Positions 53,870 to 63,938 of a stretch of DNA of 64,000 nt are shown piece by piece. How positions within the stretch are numbered: position 1 is the first letter of the stretch; each line of letters starts with the position of its first letter. The stretch comes from Gammaproteobacteria bacterium (GTDB taxonomy: Bacteria; Pseudomonadota; Gammaproteobacteria; DSM-16500), in the NCBI GenBank assembly GCA_021324305.1, contig JAJPJI010000009.1:57984-121983 (forward strand), read 5' to 3'. The position numbers and the translations under genes are program-made. The notes under the pieces were generated by a model. The model saw only the letters and a list, made by a program, of their open reading frames with translations. It was not told the origin of the DNA and did not search any database.

Positions 53870-55104
53870 TAGGCAAATAACCTCTTCGCTAATAAAATTG
53901 CCTCAAACAGCGCATCGACATCGTTCTCATTCGTGTAAATTCCAAATGATGCGCGCACTGTCGCCGGCACATTGAACCGCTCCATTAAGGGCATGGCGCA
54001 ATGATGCCCTGCACGCACCGCAACACCCTCATGATCAAGAACCGTCCCAATATCATGCGGATGGATGCTATCCATGACGAATGAAATCACACCGACTTTT
54101 GGCGTCGCCGTGCCGATTAGCCGCAACCCGGGAACCGCTAATAATTTGGGTTCGGCATAATGCAGCAAGGATTGTTCATGCGCATAGATATTTTCCATGC
54201 CAATGGCCTGCATGTACCTGATTGCCGCGCCAAGGCCGATCACGCCAGCAATATCCGGTGTGCCTGCTTCAAATTTCTGTGGCGTTTTCGCAAAAGTCAC
54301 CTTGGAAAACGCGACAGTTTCAATCATGTCACCGCCGCCCTGATAAGGAGGCATGGCATCAAGCAGCGCTTTTTTTCCATACAAGACCCCAATACCGGTT
54401 GGCCCATAAATCTTGTGTCCCGAAAACACATAAAAGTCGCAATCAATCTCTTGAACATCCACTGGCATATGCGGCGCCGCCTGTGCACCATCCACCAGCA
54501 CCGGCACATTCATGGAGTGAGCAAATGCCGTGATTTCCTTGACTGGATTGATCGTTCCAAGCACATTGGACGCGTGTGTAATGGCAACCATTTTCGTGCG
54601 CGGCGAAAATAATTTTTTATATTCTTCCAAATCGACGGCTCCAGAATCCGTCACCGGTATGACTTTTAACACGACACCAATTTGTTCCTTGAGTAAATAC
54701 CAGGGAACGATATTGGAGTGATGTTCCATTGTGCTTAATATGACTTCATCGCCCTGCTGCCATTGCGACCGCCCAAAACTCTGGGCAACCAGGTTAATCC
54801 CTTCTGTCGTGCCGCGGACAAAGACAATTTCTTCCTTATGCGCCGCATGAATATATCTTCTGACAGTTTCACGCGTCTCTTCATACATGCGAGTGGCGCG
54901 TTCGCTTAATTCGTAAATTCCGCGATGAATATTGGCATAATCCCGCACATAGAAATCAGCCATCGCATCGATGACCTGACGGGGTTTTTGCGCTGAAGCA
55001 GCGCTATCAAGATAAATAACCGGTTTGCCTCGATTGGTTTCCTGCAATAGAGGAAAATCGATGCGGTATCGTGAAAAATCCGGCAGCCTGGTTTTTGTAT
55101 TCAT
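53869..55104 (-). CDS. sufS: Cysteine desulfurase SufS
   Basis: A 411-residue PLP enzyme of group II. The PLP Lys is in YVFSGHKIYGPTGIGVLYG, TMEHHSNIVPW and DGAQAAPHM line the active site, and the catalytic Cys is in RAGHHCAMPLM. It releases sulfur from cysteine for cluster assembly, probably handing persulfide to SufU. Separated from sufD by 2 bp. Confidence 0.97.
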   Translation of the reverse strand: MNTKTRLPDFSRYRIDFPLLQETNRGKPVIYLDSAASAQKPRQVIDAMADFYVRDYANIHRGIYELSERATRMYEETRETVRRYIHAAHKEEIVFVRGTTEGINLVAQSFGRSQWQQGDEVILSTMEHHSNIVPWYLLKEQIGVVLKVIPVTDSGAVDLEEYKKLFSPRTKMVAITHASNVLGTINPVKEITAFAHSMNVPVLVDGAQAAPHMPVDVQEIDCDFYVFSGHKIYGPTGIGVLYGKKALLDAMPPYQGGGDMIETVAFSKVTFAKTPQKFEAGTPDIAGVIGLGAAIRYMQAIGMENIYAHEQSLLHYAEPKLLAVPGLRLIGTATPKVGVISFVMDSIHPHDIGTVLDHEGVAVRAGHHCAMPLMERFNVPATVRASFGIYTNENDVDALFEAILLAKRLFA

Positions 55105-55106
55105 AA

Positions 55107-56402
55107 TTAATACATAGTCTCCTGTATCCGCATTTTGATGCCAGGATGCGTAACACGCTGCATCACTTCTTCCGCGAAACCACGCAGCAAAATATCCATC
55201 GCTTCTTCTTTGTCGATGCCGCGGGAGCGCATATAAAATAAGGCTTCCTGATCAATCTGGCCGGTCGTTGCGCCATGCTTGCACTTTACGTCATCGGCAT
55301 AAATTTCAAGTTCCGGCTTGGAATAGACTTCCGCTTCGCTGGACAATAACAGGTTATGATTAGCCTGATAGGCTAAAATTTTCTGTGCGTCCTTTTCCAC
55401 GAATAATCGGCCGTTAAAAACAGCGCGTGATTTTTTGTCGAGAATGCCCTTGTACAACATTTCGCTGTTGCTATGCGGCGCCGCATGATCAATGTCTATG
55501 TGATAATCAACATACTGGCCATCCGAACGCAGCCGATAAAATCCGCTGGTATGGCAATCAGCTCCAGGCTCCAGCAATTTGACCACCAGATCATCGCGCG
55601 CAAACAGGCTGCCGGAAGAAAAGTTTGTAAATGACACCTGGCTGTGCCGTTTTTGCGTGATAAATATATTCGCCATATGCACCGCATTTCTTCCTTCCTG
55701 CTGTATTTTGCAGACATCCAGCTTGGCATGATTGCCAACCGTCATCATCATCACGCTATTCATCATGTAAGCCTGTACAGCGTGCGAAAAACATTCTTCA
55801 GCCAGTGTCAGCTTGCTGTTCTGTCCCAGAACGATCATATGAAGCGGCTGGGCGATAAATTCTTCATCGCCAAACACCAGCGACAATAGATGTACTGGCA
55901 TGTTAATTTCGCAATCATCCGGCAGACTCAGAAACAAACCATCCTCAAACATGGCCGCATTGAGGCTGGCAAAAGGATACTTTTGTGCATCGATATGATC
56001 CGGCCAGTTTGCTCGAACAATATCGGCATGATGCTGTAATGCCTTGCCCATGCTGCAAGCGATGACCTGCCGGGGCAATTTGGCGATATCACTCAGCGTC
56101 TCCATAAAATAGCCGTTCACGCACACGAGCAGAATGCTCTCTCCACGCTGCAGCCGGTGCTGATTGATCACATCCCGCAAAAGATACGGGTCAACACGAG
56201 CCGCGGTTGAAAAATTCTTGTTCGTAAGAAAAGACAGGTCCGTATACTTCCAGCGTTCATCCTTGCGGGTGGGCAATCCATTTTTTAAAAACGCATCCCA
56301 CTGCTTGCGGCGAAAATCTGTCAGCCAGGTGGGGGCTGAAGACCATGTTTTGTCTCCACCGCTTTTTTGCAGCCAGGCCGGAATCATTGCTAGTTCGTTC
56401 AT
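55107..56402 (-). CDS. sufD: Fe-S assembly protein SufD
   Basis: A 431-residue beta-helix protein of the SufB/SufD family, ending with the shared pattern CKHGATTGQIDQEALFYMRSRGI. It partners SufB and SufC in the scaffold complex. Start overlaps the sufC stop by ATGA. Confidence 0.95.
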   Translation of the reverse strand: MNELAMIPAWLQKSGGDKTWSSAPTWLTDFRRKQWDAFLKNGLPTRKDERWKYTDLSFLTNKNFSTAARVDPYLLRDVINQHRLQRGESILLVCVNGYFMETLSDIAKLPRQVIACSMGKALQHHADIVRANWPDHIDAQKYPFASLNAAMFEDGLFLSLPDDCEINMPVHLLSLVFGDEEFIAQPLHMIVLGQNSKLTLAEECFSHAVQAYMMNSVMMMTVGNHAKLDVCKIQQEGRNAVHMANIFITQKRHSQVSFTNFSSGSLFARDDLVVKLLEPGADCHTSGFYRLRSDGQYVDYHIDIDHAAPHSNSEMLYKGILDKKSRAVFNGRLFVEKDAQKILAYQANHNLLLSSEAEVYSKPELEIYADDVKCKHGATTGQIDQEALFYMRSRGIDKEEAMDILLRGFAEEVMQRVTHPGIKMRIQETMY

Positions 56403-57166
56403 GATTTCATCTCACTCTCCAGCCAGCCATATCCTTTGGCTTCCAGTTCATGCGCCAGCGTTTTATCCCCGGATCTCAGGATTTTTCCGTTTGCCATCAC
56501 ATGCACGACATCTGGCTGGATATAATCCAGTAAACGTTGATAATGCGTCACCACCAAAATGCTGCGTGTTGCGCTGCGCAGACTGTTAACACATCTGCCC
56601 ACCATTTGTAATGCATCAATATCAAGCCCGGAATCCGTTTCATCTAGAATGATGAAGCTGGGTTCAAGCATCATCATTTGTAACACTTCGTTACGCTTTT
56701 TTTCGCCGCCGGAAAATCCCTCATTTACGGCCCGATGCAGAAATGCCTCATCCAGGCCGACTTCCCTGATTTTGCTTTTTACCAGCATGAGAAAATCAGC
56801 GGCATCCAGTGGCGGCAAGCCGTTACGCTTGCGCAATTCGTTCAGGGCGGTACGCAGGAAATACATGTTATTCACCCCGGGAATTTCCGTCGGGTACTGA
56901 AACGCAAGAAACAGACCGCGCGCGGCGCGTTCTTCCGGCTCCAATGCCAACAAATCCTCACCATTCAGTGTAACCACGCCATTTGTGACCTGGTATTCAT
57001 CACGGCCAGCCAGCACATTGGCGAGCGTGCTTTTTCCCGAACCGTTTGGTCCCATGATGGCATGTACTTCGCCCGGCTTGATTGACAGATTCACACCGCG
57101 CAAAATGGGTTTAATGTTTTGTTTTTCGTCTTGTATGGTGACTTGCAAATCTTTAATCGTTAACAT
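56399..57166 (-). CDS. sufC: Fe-S assembly ATPase SufC
   Basis: A 255-residue ABC ATPase with Walker A GPNGSGKSTLA, signature FSGGEKKRNEVLQ and Walker B SFIILDETDSGLDIDAL, all as in SufC. ATP hydrolysis drives conformational change in SufBCD. It lies 27 bp after sufB. Confidence 0.97.
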   Translation of the reverse strand: MLTIKDLQVTIQDEKQNIKPILRGVNLSIKPGEVHAIMGPNGSGKSTLANVLAGRDEYQVTNGVVTLNGEDLLALEPEERAARGLFLAFQYPTEIPGVNNMYFLRTALNELRKRNGLPPLDAADFLMLVKSKIREVGLDEAFLHRAVNEGFSGGEKKRNEVLQMMMLEPSFIILDETDSGLDIDALQMVGRCVNSLRSATRSILVVTHYQRLLDYIQPDVVHVMANGKILRSGDKTLAHELEAKGYGWLESEMKS

Positions 57167-57193
57167 TTTTAACCTGCTAATATATTTTGTTTA

Positions 57194-58636
57194 CTACCCC
57201 ACGCTTCCTTCCAGACTAACTTCCAGCAATTTCTGCGCTTCAACGGCGAATTCCATGGGCAATTCCTTGAAGACCTGCTTGCAAAATCCATTGACAATCA
57301 TGTTGATCGCGTCTTCCGTTTTTAATCCGCGCTGGCGGCAATAGAACAATTGATCTTCCCCGATTTTGGATGTCGATGCTTCATGCTCAACACGCGCCGT
57401 CGGATTTTTCACTTCGATATAAGGAAACGTATGCGCTCCACACGTCGAACTCAGCAGCAATGAATCACATTGCGTGTAATTTCGGGCATTGACCGCGCCA
57501 GGCAGCATGCGCACGAGACCGCGATACGTATTTTGTCCTTTTCCAGCGGCAATACCTTTGGAAATAATCGTGCTGCGTGTGTTTTTCCCCATGTGTATCA
57601 TCTTGGTTCCGGTATCCGCCTGCTGAAAATGATTGGTGAGCGCAACCGAGTAAAATTCGCCAATGGAATTGTCTCCCTGCAAAATCACACTGGGGTATTT
57701 CCACGTAATTGCCGAACCTGTTTCAATCTGAGTCCAGGAAATTTTCGAATTCACTCCACGGCAATGACCGCGTTTGGTGACAAAATTGAAAATGCCGCCG
57801 CGACCTTCTTCATCGCCTGGATACCAGTTTTGTACCGTTGAATATTTGATTTGCGCATTATCCAGCGCGATCAATTCCACGACTGCCGCGTGCAGCTGAT
57901 TTTCATCGCGCATGGGCGCTGTACAGCCTTCAAGATAACTGACATAGCTGCCCTCTTCCGCAATAATCAGCGTTCGCTCAAACTGACCGCTTTTAGCGGT
58001 ATTGATACGGAAATAAGTGGAAAGCTCCATTGGGCAGCGTACACCCTTGGGCACATAAACAAATGAACCGTCACTGAAGACGGCTGAATTAAGCGCGGCA
58101 AAAAAATTGTCACGATAGGGAACGACTGTACCCAGGTATTTTTCCACGAGTTCAGGATATTTTTGCACGGCCTCGGAGATAGGACAAAAAATAACGCCGG
58201 CTTCCGCCAGTTTGGATTTGAATGTTGTCGCCACAGAAATGCTGTCAAAAACCGCATCGACAGCCACCCCCGCGAGACGGCCCTGCTCATGCAGCGGGAT
58301 ACCCAGCTTTTTATAGGTCTCCAACAGTTTGGGGTCGACTTCATCCAGGCTTTTTGGCCCGGTTTCGGCTGACTTGGGTGCGGAATAATAAATGATTTCA
58401 TTATAATCAATAGGCTGATAATGAAGATGCGCCCATTTCGGTGGTGTCATGGTTTGCCAATGCCGAAATGATTTCAAACGCCATTCCAGCATAAATGGGG
58501 GCTCATTTTTCTTGGCTGAAATCAGACGAATAATATCTTCATTCAATCCGGCTGGTATCGTCTCGGATTCAATCTGGGTAACAAACCCGTATGGATAATG
58601 TTGATTTACAACATCTTTTATTAATTTATTTGCCAT
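57194..58636 (-). CDS. sufB: Fe-S scaffold SufB
   Basis: A 480-residue scaffold subunit with conserved [67 protein letters not shown] and the C-terminal Cys in [10 protein letters not shown]. The Cys/Glu set used to build clusters is present. Its start overlaps the regulator gene by 11 bp. Confidence 0.97.
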   Translation of the reverse strand: MANKLIKDVVNQHYPYGFVTQIESETIPAGLNEDIIRLISAKKNEPPFMLEWRLKSFRHWQTMTPPKWAHLHYQPIDYNEIIYYSAPKSAETGPKSLDEVDPKLLETYKKLGIPLHEQGRLAGVAVDAVFDSISVATTFKSKLAEAGVIFCPISEAVQKYPELVEKYLGTVVPYRDNFFAALNSAVFSDGSFVYVPKGVRCPMELSTYFRINTAKSGQFERTLIIAEEGSYVSYLEGCTAPMRDENQLHAAVVELIALDNAQIKYSTVQNWYPGDEEGRGGIFNFVTKRGHCRGVNSKISWTQIETGSAITWKYPSVILQGDNSIGEFYSVALTNHFQQADTGTKMIHMGKNTRSTIISKGIAAGKGQNTYRGLVRMLPGAVNARNYTQCDSLLLSSTCGAHTFPYIEVKNPTARVEHEASTSKIGEDQLFYCRQRGLKTEDAINMIVNGFCKQVFKELPMEFAVEAQKLLEVSLEGSVG

Positions 58637-59078
58637 CGAATGACCCCGTATTTGTGCTTTCTGGCATGTCTTTTATAAATAATGGCTCTGTCATATCAAT
58701 TATAGTAAATCTGGCTAACAAAGATTGGACCATTTTATTGATTTTTTGCCAATTTTCGCGCATTGCGCACATAGAATCAATTGAACAAAGTCCTGCACTT
58801 TCGCAACATTCCGTCATCGCCAACCCTTCCATCGCGGAAATAACATCCGCCACGGAAATTTCTTCTGCTGGTCGTGCCAACAGATAGCCGCCTTCTGCAC
58901 CGCGTACGGAATTGACCAGGCCTGCGTCAGACAGCATCTTGAGAATTTTGCTCACGGTGGGGTTCGTAAGATGCAGTGTATCTGCCAGAAAAGACGCACT
59001 TAGAATTGTCTCTGGCGCCTTCGCCATGTGGCCCATGATAAGCATGGCGTAGTCAGTTAATTTTCCAATCCGAAGCAT
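58626..59078 (-). CDS. sufR: Rrf2-family regulator of the suf operon
   Basis: A 150-residue Rrf2 winged-helix regulator ([39 protein letters not shown]). The three ligand Cys occur in [16 protein letters not shown], so it probably binds an Fe-S cluster and represses or activates its own operon as IscR does. First gene of sufR-B-C-D-S-U-A-T-grxD. No iscRSUA genes are in the window. Confidence 0.92.
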   Translation of the reverse strand: MLRIGKLTDYAMLIMGHMAKAPETILSASFLADTLHLTNPTVSKILKMLSDAGLVNSVRGAEGGYLLARPAEEISVADVISAMEGLAMTECCESAGLCSIDSMCAMRENWQKINKMVQSLLARFTIIDMTEPLFIKDMPESTNTGSFDGK

Positions 59079-59198
59079 GGAACACCAGGTATTGTAAATA
59101 TCGGTTATAAATTTTGGCGATACAGTACCATGCTAGTACGGATTATGGCAACCATAAAACAGTCATTCAGAACACGGTTGAGGACCGTACTTCTGATT

Positions 59199-59223
59199 GT
59201 CATGCCGCTTCCACTGGCATGAC
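59199..59223. repeat. Palindromic repeat between sufR and the aldo/keto reductase
   Basis: GTCATGCC and GGCATGAC enclose a 9-nt loop. The same stem words occur in the pyrI-pyrC gap (26579-26622). Confidence 0.6.
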
Positions 59224-59341
59224 GTCATTCCTGGCACAGGGTAACTGAACCCTTCGTGCTTTCGCCAGCCTTATACCACACTTTGCCCGCGTTGCAACGA
59301 ATGCTAGAATGTCCGCTGTTTTTCGGAGGAGCCACCCTATC

Positions 59342-60280
59342 ATGCAATATAATAAACTTGGCAAGGCAGGCATACGGATTAGTGAAATCTCTTTTGGGTC
59401 CTGGATTACTTTTGGCAAGCAGATTGGTTTAAACGAAGTCAAGGCATTGATGCATGCCGCCTATGACCATGGCATCAATTTTTTTGATAATGCTGAAGCA
59501 TATGCTCACGGCGAAGCAGAAATATTAATGGGCAAGGCGCTGCAGGAATTTCACCGTGAAGAGCTGGTCGTCTCGACAAAAATTTTCTGGGGCGGCAACG
59601 GCCCCAATGATACGGGTCTGTCACGCAAGCATTTGATCGAGGGAACCAAAAATTCATTACGCCGGTTACAGCTGGAATATGTCGATTTATTATTTTGTCA
59701 CCGCCCCGATCCCAATACACCTATCGAAGAAACCGTGCTAGCCATGGATTATCTGGTCCGGAGCGGTTATGCCTTTTATTGGGGAACCTCAGAATGGAGC
59801 GCAGACCAGATAGAAGCCGCTTACAAAACAGCCGAACAGTTGAATTGCATCAAACCCACCATGGAGCAGCCAAAGTATAATCTCTTTTTCCGCGACCATC
59901 TGGAAAAAGATTACTTAAAACTGTTCGATAAGTATGGTTTGGGAACCACTACCTGGAGCCCGCTTGCCTCAGGCATTCTTTCTGGTAAATATAATCAGGG
60001 CATACCCAGTGACAGTCGTCTTGCAAAAGAAGCCTGGCTGGTTCCGGATAATTTCATGCAAATGATAGAAAAAACCAAAAAGCTGGGCGTCATCGCGCAG
60101 GATTTAAGTTGTTCGCTTTCACAGCTTGCTATCGCCTGGTGCCTGCATAATCCAAACGTCAGTTCCGTTATCACGGGCGCGACCAAAATGGAACAATTGA
60201 TGGATAATCTCGGTGCGATAGAGGTAAAAGCAAAATTGACACCGGATGTAATGAAAAAAATGGATGCGGCCTTGCGTTAA
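59342..60280 (+). CDS. Aldo/keto reductase, potassium-channel beta-subunit type
   Basis: A 312-residue NADPH-dependent reductase with the tetrad segments FFDNAEAYAHGEAE, VVSTKIFWG and LLFCHRPDP. GNxxxDxG is replaced by the Kv-beta-like WGGNGPNDTGLSRKHLIEG and WSPLASGILSGKY. This subgroup includes E. coli YghZ. GGAGG lies 11 nt before ATG 59342. It stops directly before folB, so it may be co-transcribed, but no folate role is known. Confidence 0.9.
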   Translation: MQYNKLGKAGIRISEISFGSWITFGKQIGLNEVKALMHAAYDHGINFFDNAEAYAHGEAEILMGKALQEFHREELVVSTKIFWGGNGPNDTGLSRKHLIEGTKNSLRRLQLEYVDLLFCHRPDPNTPIEETVLAMDYLVRSGYAFYWGTSEWSADQIEAAYKTAEQLNCIKPTMEQPKYNLFFRDHLEKDYLKLFDKYGLGTTTWSPLASGILSGKYNQGIPSDSRLAKEAWLVPDNFMQMIEKTKKLGVIAQDLSCSLSQLAIAWCLHNPNVSSVITGATKMEQLMDNLGAIEVKAKLTPDVMKKMDAALR

Positions 60281-60298
60281 TTGATTTTGAAATTTGAT

Positions 60299-60688
60299 AT
60301 GCCTAAAAATAAACTTGATAGCACATTATTCATTCGCCAGCTTGAATTGCGTGTCAATCTGGGCTGGCGAAATGCCGAACGTAAAAATGAGCAAGCCGTA
60401 TTGCTGGATATGTATATCCAGTTTTCAAAGCCGCCGCAGGCGTGTGAAACCGACAAGCTTGATGATACGGTTTGTTATGCAGAATTGATCGGTGAAATTC
60501 GTCAACAGACAGCTAAAAGAAAATACCGTCTGATTGAGCATTTAGGCGCTGAAATTTATCAGATTGCCAAAGCATGCCTGCCCGCCAGATCAAAACTGAA
60601 TGTGCGCATCACCAAATATCCCAAAGTTGATGGATTGACCGGCGGCGTCAGTTTTAACTACGGAGATGACTGTCGATGGTCATTTTAG
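60299..60688 (+). CDS. folB: Dihydroneopterin aldolase
   Basis: A 129-residue FolB that releases glycolaldehyde from dihydroneopterin. Family segments are FIRQLELRVNLGWRNAERKNEQ, TVCYAELIGEI and RLIEHLGAEI, with the conserved Glu and C-terminal Lys (TKYPKVDGLTGGV). A TTG at 60281 is an alternative start. The end overlaps folK by 13 bp. Confidence 0.9.
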   Translation: MPKNKLDSTLFIRQLELRVNLGWRNAERKNEQAVLLDMYIQFSKPPQACETDKLDDTVCYAELIGEIRQQTAKRKYRLIEHLGAEIYQIAKACLPARSKLNVRITKYPKVDGLTGGVSFNYGDDCRWSF

Positions 60689-62013
60689 GTTTAGGATCCA
60701 ATCTTGGTGATAAACTCTCGAATCTCCGTAAGGCGCTGCGTTCGATACAAAAGATTCCCGGCCTGACCATTGAGCAGGTGTCGCCAATTTATATTTCTGA
60801 TGCGCTGTTGCCGGAAAACGCAGCATTCGACTGGGACATGCCCTATCTCAACCTGGCACTTCGCTGTGAAACAACACTCGCGGCTCCGGAGTTATTAAAA
60901 CAGCTGAAAAATATTGAATGGTCGATCGGCCGCAAGCCCGAAGTCCGGCACTGGGGCCCGCGCGTGATCGATATCGATATTCTTGCATGGGATGATTTAT
61001 GTTTAGAAAGCGAAACGCTGACGGTTCCACACGCAAGCCTGCAGGAAAGGCCGTTTGCTCTTTGGCCGCTTGCCGACGTCGCACCACTCTGGACATTTCC
61101 GCTGCCCGGTCCCAATCAGGGTAAAACAGCGGCACAAATCGTTGAGCCCTGGGGCTCACGTTTTTCCGGTAACGCACCGTTTCATACCCGGCAAATTAAT
61201 CACCGCATTGATACGCCGCAGCTGGTGGGTATTGTCAATGTCACACCAGATTCATTTTCTGACGGCGGAAAATTTTTTGCTCCAGCACATGCCATCGAAC
61301 AGATTATCCAGCTTGCCAACGCTGGCGCGGAAGTCATTGATATTGGCGCTGAATCGACCGCCCCCACCGCCAAACCGCTGGATGCTGATACTGAATGGAC
61401 GCGGCTCGAACCCATACTCGCCGCGATTAAAAATATTCAGAAAGACTTTCTGGTCGCACCAAAAATCAGTGTCGATACGAGACACCCGTCATCCGCCCTT
61501 AAAGCGCTGGAATTTGGCGCAGACTGGATTAACGATGTCAGCGGGCTAGATGAGCCAGCCATGCGGGAGATCATCGCGCATTCAAAAGCAGACTGCGTCG
61601 TCATGCATCACATGAGTATCCCGGAAAGACGGGATAACATCTTGCCGCGCAATCTCGATCCCGTCAAAACGGTTTATGAATGGGGTAAAACACGTTTGCT
61701 CGAGTTGGAAAAGAGCGGTATCCCGCGGGACAGAATTATTTTCGATCCAGGGATAGGATTTGGAAAAATGGCAGAACAATCCCTGCTGCTGTTAAAACAT
61801 GTCAATGTATTCGCAGAACTCGGCGCGCGCGTGCTCATTGGACATTCGAGGAAAACCTTTCTTTCATTACTGACCGGCATGCCGTTTGTTGAACGGGATG
61901 TCGAGACAATGGCCATGTCGCTGTATCTTTCAAGACAGGCCGTCGATTTTATCCGTGTACATAATGTCGAACTCTGCGCCCGCGGGCTCAGGGTCGCCGC
62001 AGCCATGGAGTAA
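60676..62013 (+). CDS. folKP: Bifunctional HPPK-dihydropteroate synthase
   Basis: A 445-residue fusion. Residues 1-~155 are FolK (LGLGSNLGDKLSNL, RHWGPRVIDIDILAW), which pyrophosphorylates hydroxymethyl-dihydropterin. Residues ~178-445 are FolP (GIVNVTPDSFSDGG, IDIGAESTAP, DPGIGFGKMAEQ, VLIGHSRKTF), which adds p-aminobenzoate and is the sulfonamide target. Similar fusions are known in Francisella and in plants. With folB it encodes three consecutive steps. Confidence 0.95.
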   Translation: MVILGLGSNLGDKLSNLRKALRSIQKIPGLTIEQVSPIYISDALLPENAAFDWDMPYLNLALRCETTLAAPELLKQLKNIEWSIGRKPEVRHWGPRVIDIDILAWDDLCLESETLTVPHASLQERPFALWPLADVAPLWTFPLPGPNQGKTAAQIVEPWGSRFSGNAPFHTRQINHRIDTPQLVGIVNVTPDSFSDGGKFFAPAHAIEQIIQLANAGAEVIDIGAESTAPTAKPLDADTEWTRLEPILAAIKNIQKDFLVAPKISVDTRHPSSALKALEFGADWINDVSGLDEPAMREIIAHSKADCVVMHHMSIPERRDNILPRNLDPVKTVYEWGKTRLLELEKSGIPRDRIIFDPGIGFGKMAEQSLLLLKHVNVFAELGARVLIGHSRKTFLSLLTGMPFVERDVETMAMSLYLSRQAVDFIRVHNVELCARGLRVAAAME

Positions 62014-62122
62014 ATTTCAGCCGTGTTTCGGGAAACATCCTGATGCTTTCCACGCTTTTTGTGGAGAAGAGGAAGCAAATTTAGAACGCATTGTACTTCA
62101 ATCACTTAAAAGGAATTGTCAT

Positions 62123-63475
62123 ATGATCCCCAGAAAATATTTATCGTCTTTCATTTTATCTGTATCTGCGCTATCTGCTTTTCATGCCGCAGACGCCGCT
62201 CCGCTGCCAAGCGTCCATCAGCCTGGGCATTTCAGTAAAATCATGGTCGTGATATTTGAAAACATGAGTTACGCGGAAATAAGAAATGAACCCACATTCA
62301 AAAAATTGGTCGAATACAGCGGTCATACACTGGACCAGAATGGCAGGCTGCTCAGAATGATGACTGCGCGGCCAGCGATGGATAGCTCCGGAAATGGATA
62401 CGCTTTTTTTAGCAGCTACTATAACAATCATACCGGCGGGACAGAACCTGCCCGGCCTTCCCAGCCAAATTACATTGCCATGACTTCAGGATCGATTCAG
62501 GGTATCAAGGATAACGATATGCATGACCTGGATGTCGATAACCTCGCTATTGAGTTGAATGACGCGGGAATATCATGGAAAATATATGCGGAAGACTTGC
62601 CTGACCCCAAGGCAGCTATGCTGTCAGATACGCTAAGAACTCACGGAATGATGAATGTTTCCCCAAGGCAGCCCTTTGTACGCGATCCAGACAAGAGTGA
62701 AGAAGAGAATGATCTTGCTGAACAGAAATATCTTGATGAATACAGGAAACTGAATCACCTGTACCAGGAAGAAAATAAAACCGGATTCAATTTCGCCAGC
62801 GGATGCTTCACCGGCGCTTCCAATGTGGATGGTGGCGGAGCCCATGATAATGGCTACATGCGCAAGCATGAACCTTTTATCAGTTACCAGAATATCCAGA
62901 AGAATTTCGCAAACTGTAAAAATATCCAGAATGCCGCACACCTGGCTGCCGATATCAATAACATGGCGGATGTGAACTTTTATATCCCCAACCAGATAAA
63001 TGACGGTCATAATGGAACACTGGCTGAACGGACAATGCGCGCCAATGCCTTTTTATCGAGGATGATGGGAACTGATCCCAAAACAGGGGAACCGCTGCCG
63101 AATGCAGCCAATGCTCCTTTCCAGAAGTTTATGGCGCAAGATGGCCTGCTTGTCATCACATTTGACGAACCATCTGTCACCGGCAATCCCGACAAAACCA
63201 TCTATACCTTGCTGGCCGGAAGCATGATCAATAGCGGCGCTTATCCAAACAAGGATGGAAAAAATGCACCTGTCTGTTATCCAGCAATAAACAAGCAAAA
63301 CAATTATTCACCGGATGAAAACGGCAAATATGATCCTGCGCACTGCAATCATTACAATCTGCTGAAATTGATCGAAAATAACTGGCGCTTGCGCGGGCTG
63401 GATGCCAAATCCACCAGTACCGGGTACAAATATGCATTGCCGTTGGATAATGATATTTCTAGCTTGTGGAAATAG
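62123..63475 (+). CDS. Secreted phosphoesterase (AcpA / phospholipase C family)
   Basis: A 450-residue protein with a signal peptide (LSAFHAADA-APL) and the PF04185-type opening KIMVVIFENMSYAEI, then a DGGGAHDNGY segment and LLVITFDEPS, where the metal-site residues lie in Francisella AcpA and bacterial phospholipases C. It is predicted to be a periplasmic or type II-secreted acid phosphatase or phospholipase C. AGGA is upstream of ATG 62123; the longer frame into folKP has no homology. A 12-bp perfect hairpin follows. Confidence 0.82.
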   Translation: MIPRKYLSSFILSVSALSAFHAADAAPLPSVHQPGHFSKIMVVIFENMSYAEIRNEPTFKKLVEYSGHTLDQNGRLLRMMTARPAMDSSGNGYAFFSSYYNNHTGGTEPARPSQPNYIAMTSGSIQGIKDNDMHDLDVDNLAIELNDAGISWKIYAEDLPDPKAAMLSDTLRTHGMMNVSPRQPFVRDPDKSEEENDLAEQKYLDEYRKLNHLYQEENKTGFNFASGCFTGASNVDGGGAHDNGYMRKHEPFISYQNIQKNFANCKNIQNAAHLAADINNMADVNFYIPNQINDGHNGTLAERTMRANAFLSRMMGTDPKTGEPLPNAANAPFQKFMAQDGLLVITFDEPSVTGNPDKTIYTLLAGSMINSGAYPNKDGKNAPVCYPAINKQNNYSPDENGKYDPAHCNHYNLLKLIENNWRLRGLDAKSTSTGYKYALPLDNDISSLWK

Positions 63476-63483
63476 TATACTAT

Positions 63484-63513
63484 CCTCTCCTCCACTTGAA
63501 TGTGGAGGAGAGG
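63484..63513. terminator. Perfect 12-bp hairpin after the phosphoesterase
   Basis: CCTCTCCTCCAC and GTGGAGGAGAGG enclose a 6-nt loop, 8 bp after the stop. No U tract. Likely the 3' boundary for this gene and the convergent fragment. Confidence 0.65.
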
Positions 63514-63539
63514 TGACAAAGAGATCATATGGAATATCA

Positions 63540-63938
63540 TTAACCTGATGGTTTTGATTGTTTTATTTTTTCTTTTTCCGAAAATGCCTGCCTGAATTGA
63601 TCGTAAAATTGTTGCGTGATTTCATCGCGTTTTCTCAAACCGAAAAAGTCAAACTTATGTGGTTCACTTGCCTTTAATCCCAGTCGTGCTATTTCATTAA
63701 ATCTTGAAGTCCAATCCTTATTTTCTATGGCTTTCTCACATTCTTCATATATTTTTTCCACGTTGCTTGGCAGTTTTCGTTTCTTCCCATCAATAACAAT
63801 TTTTCTTCCGAATATTCCTTTAGCTTCCCACGGCGTGGTTTCAATAAGATTTTTAATATTCAAAATAAATTGCTCACAGATATCATGGGTGGCTGTGACC
63901 TGCCCCGGGATTTTCAAACCAAGCTGATTTAGAGATAA
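63540..63938 (-). pseudogene. Unidentified gene fragment cut by an IS element
   Basis: An open frame of about 132 codons with no ATG and no ribosome site at the only candidate start (TTG 63917). It stays open up to the left end of the IS3-like element, reading SLNQLGLKIPGQVTATHD. This looks like the 3' part of a larger gene. The sequence is charged and helical, ending FSEKEKIKQSKPSG, an E-rich tail of the kind favoured by Dot/Icm signals. No family recognised. A short intact gene is possible but less likely. Confidence 0.5.

Noticed and set aside
59079..59341. An IscR/Rrf2 operator upstream of sufR (AGTAC words near 59130)
   Set aside because: The words do not fit a known Rrf2 palindrome and the promoter is ambiguous.
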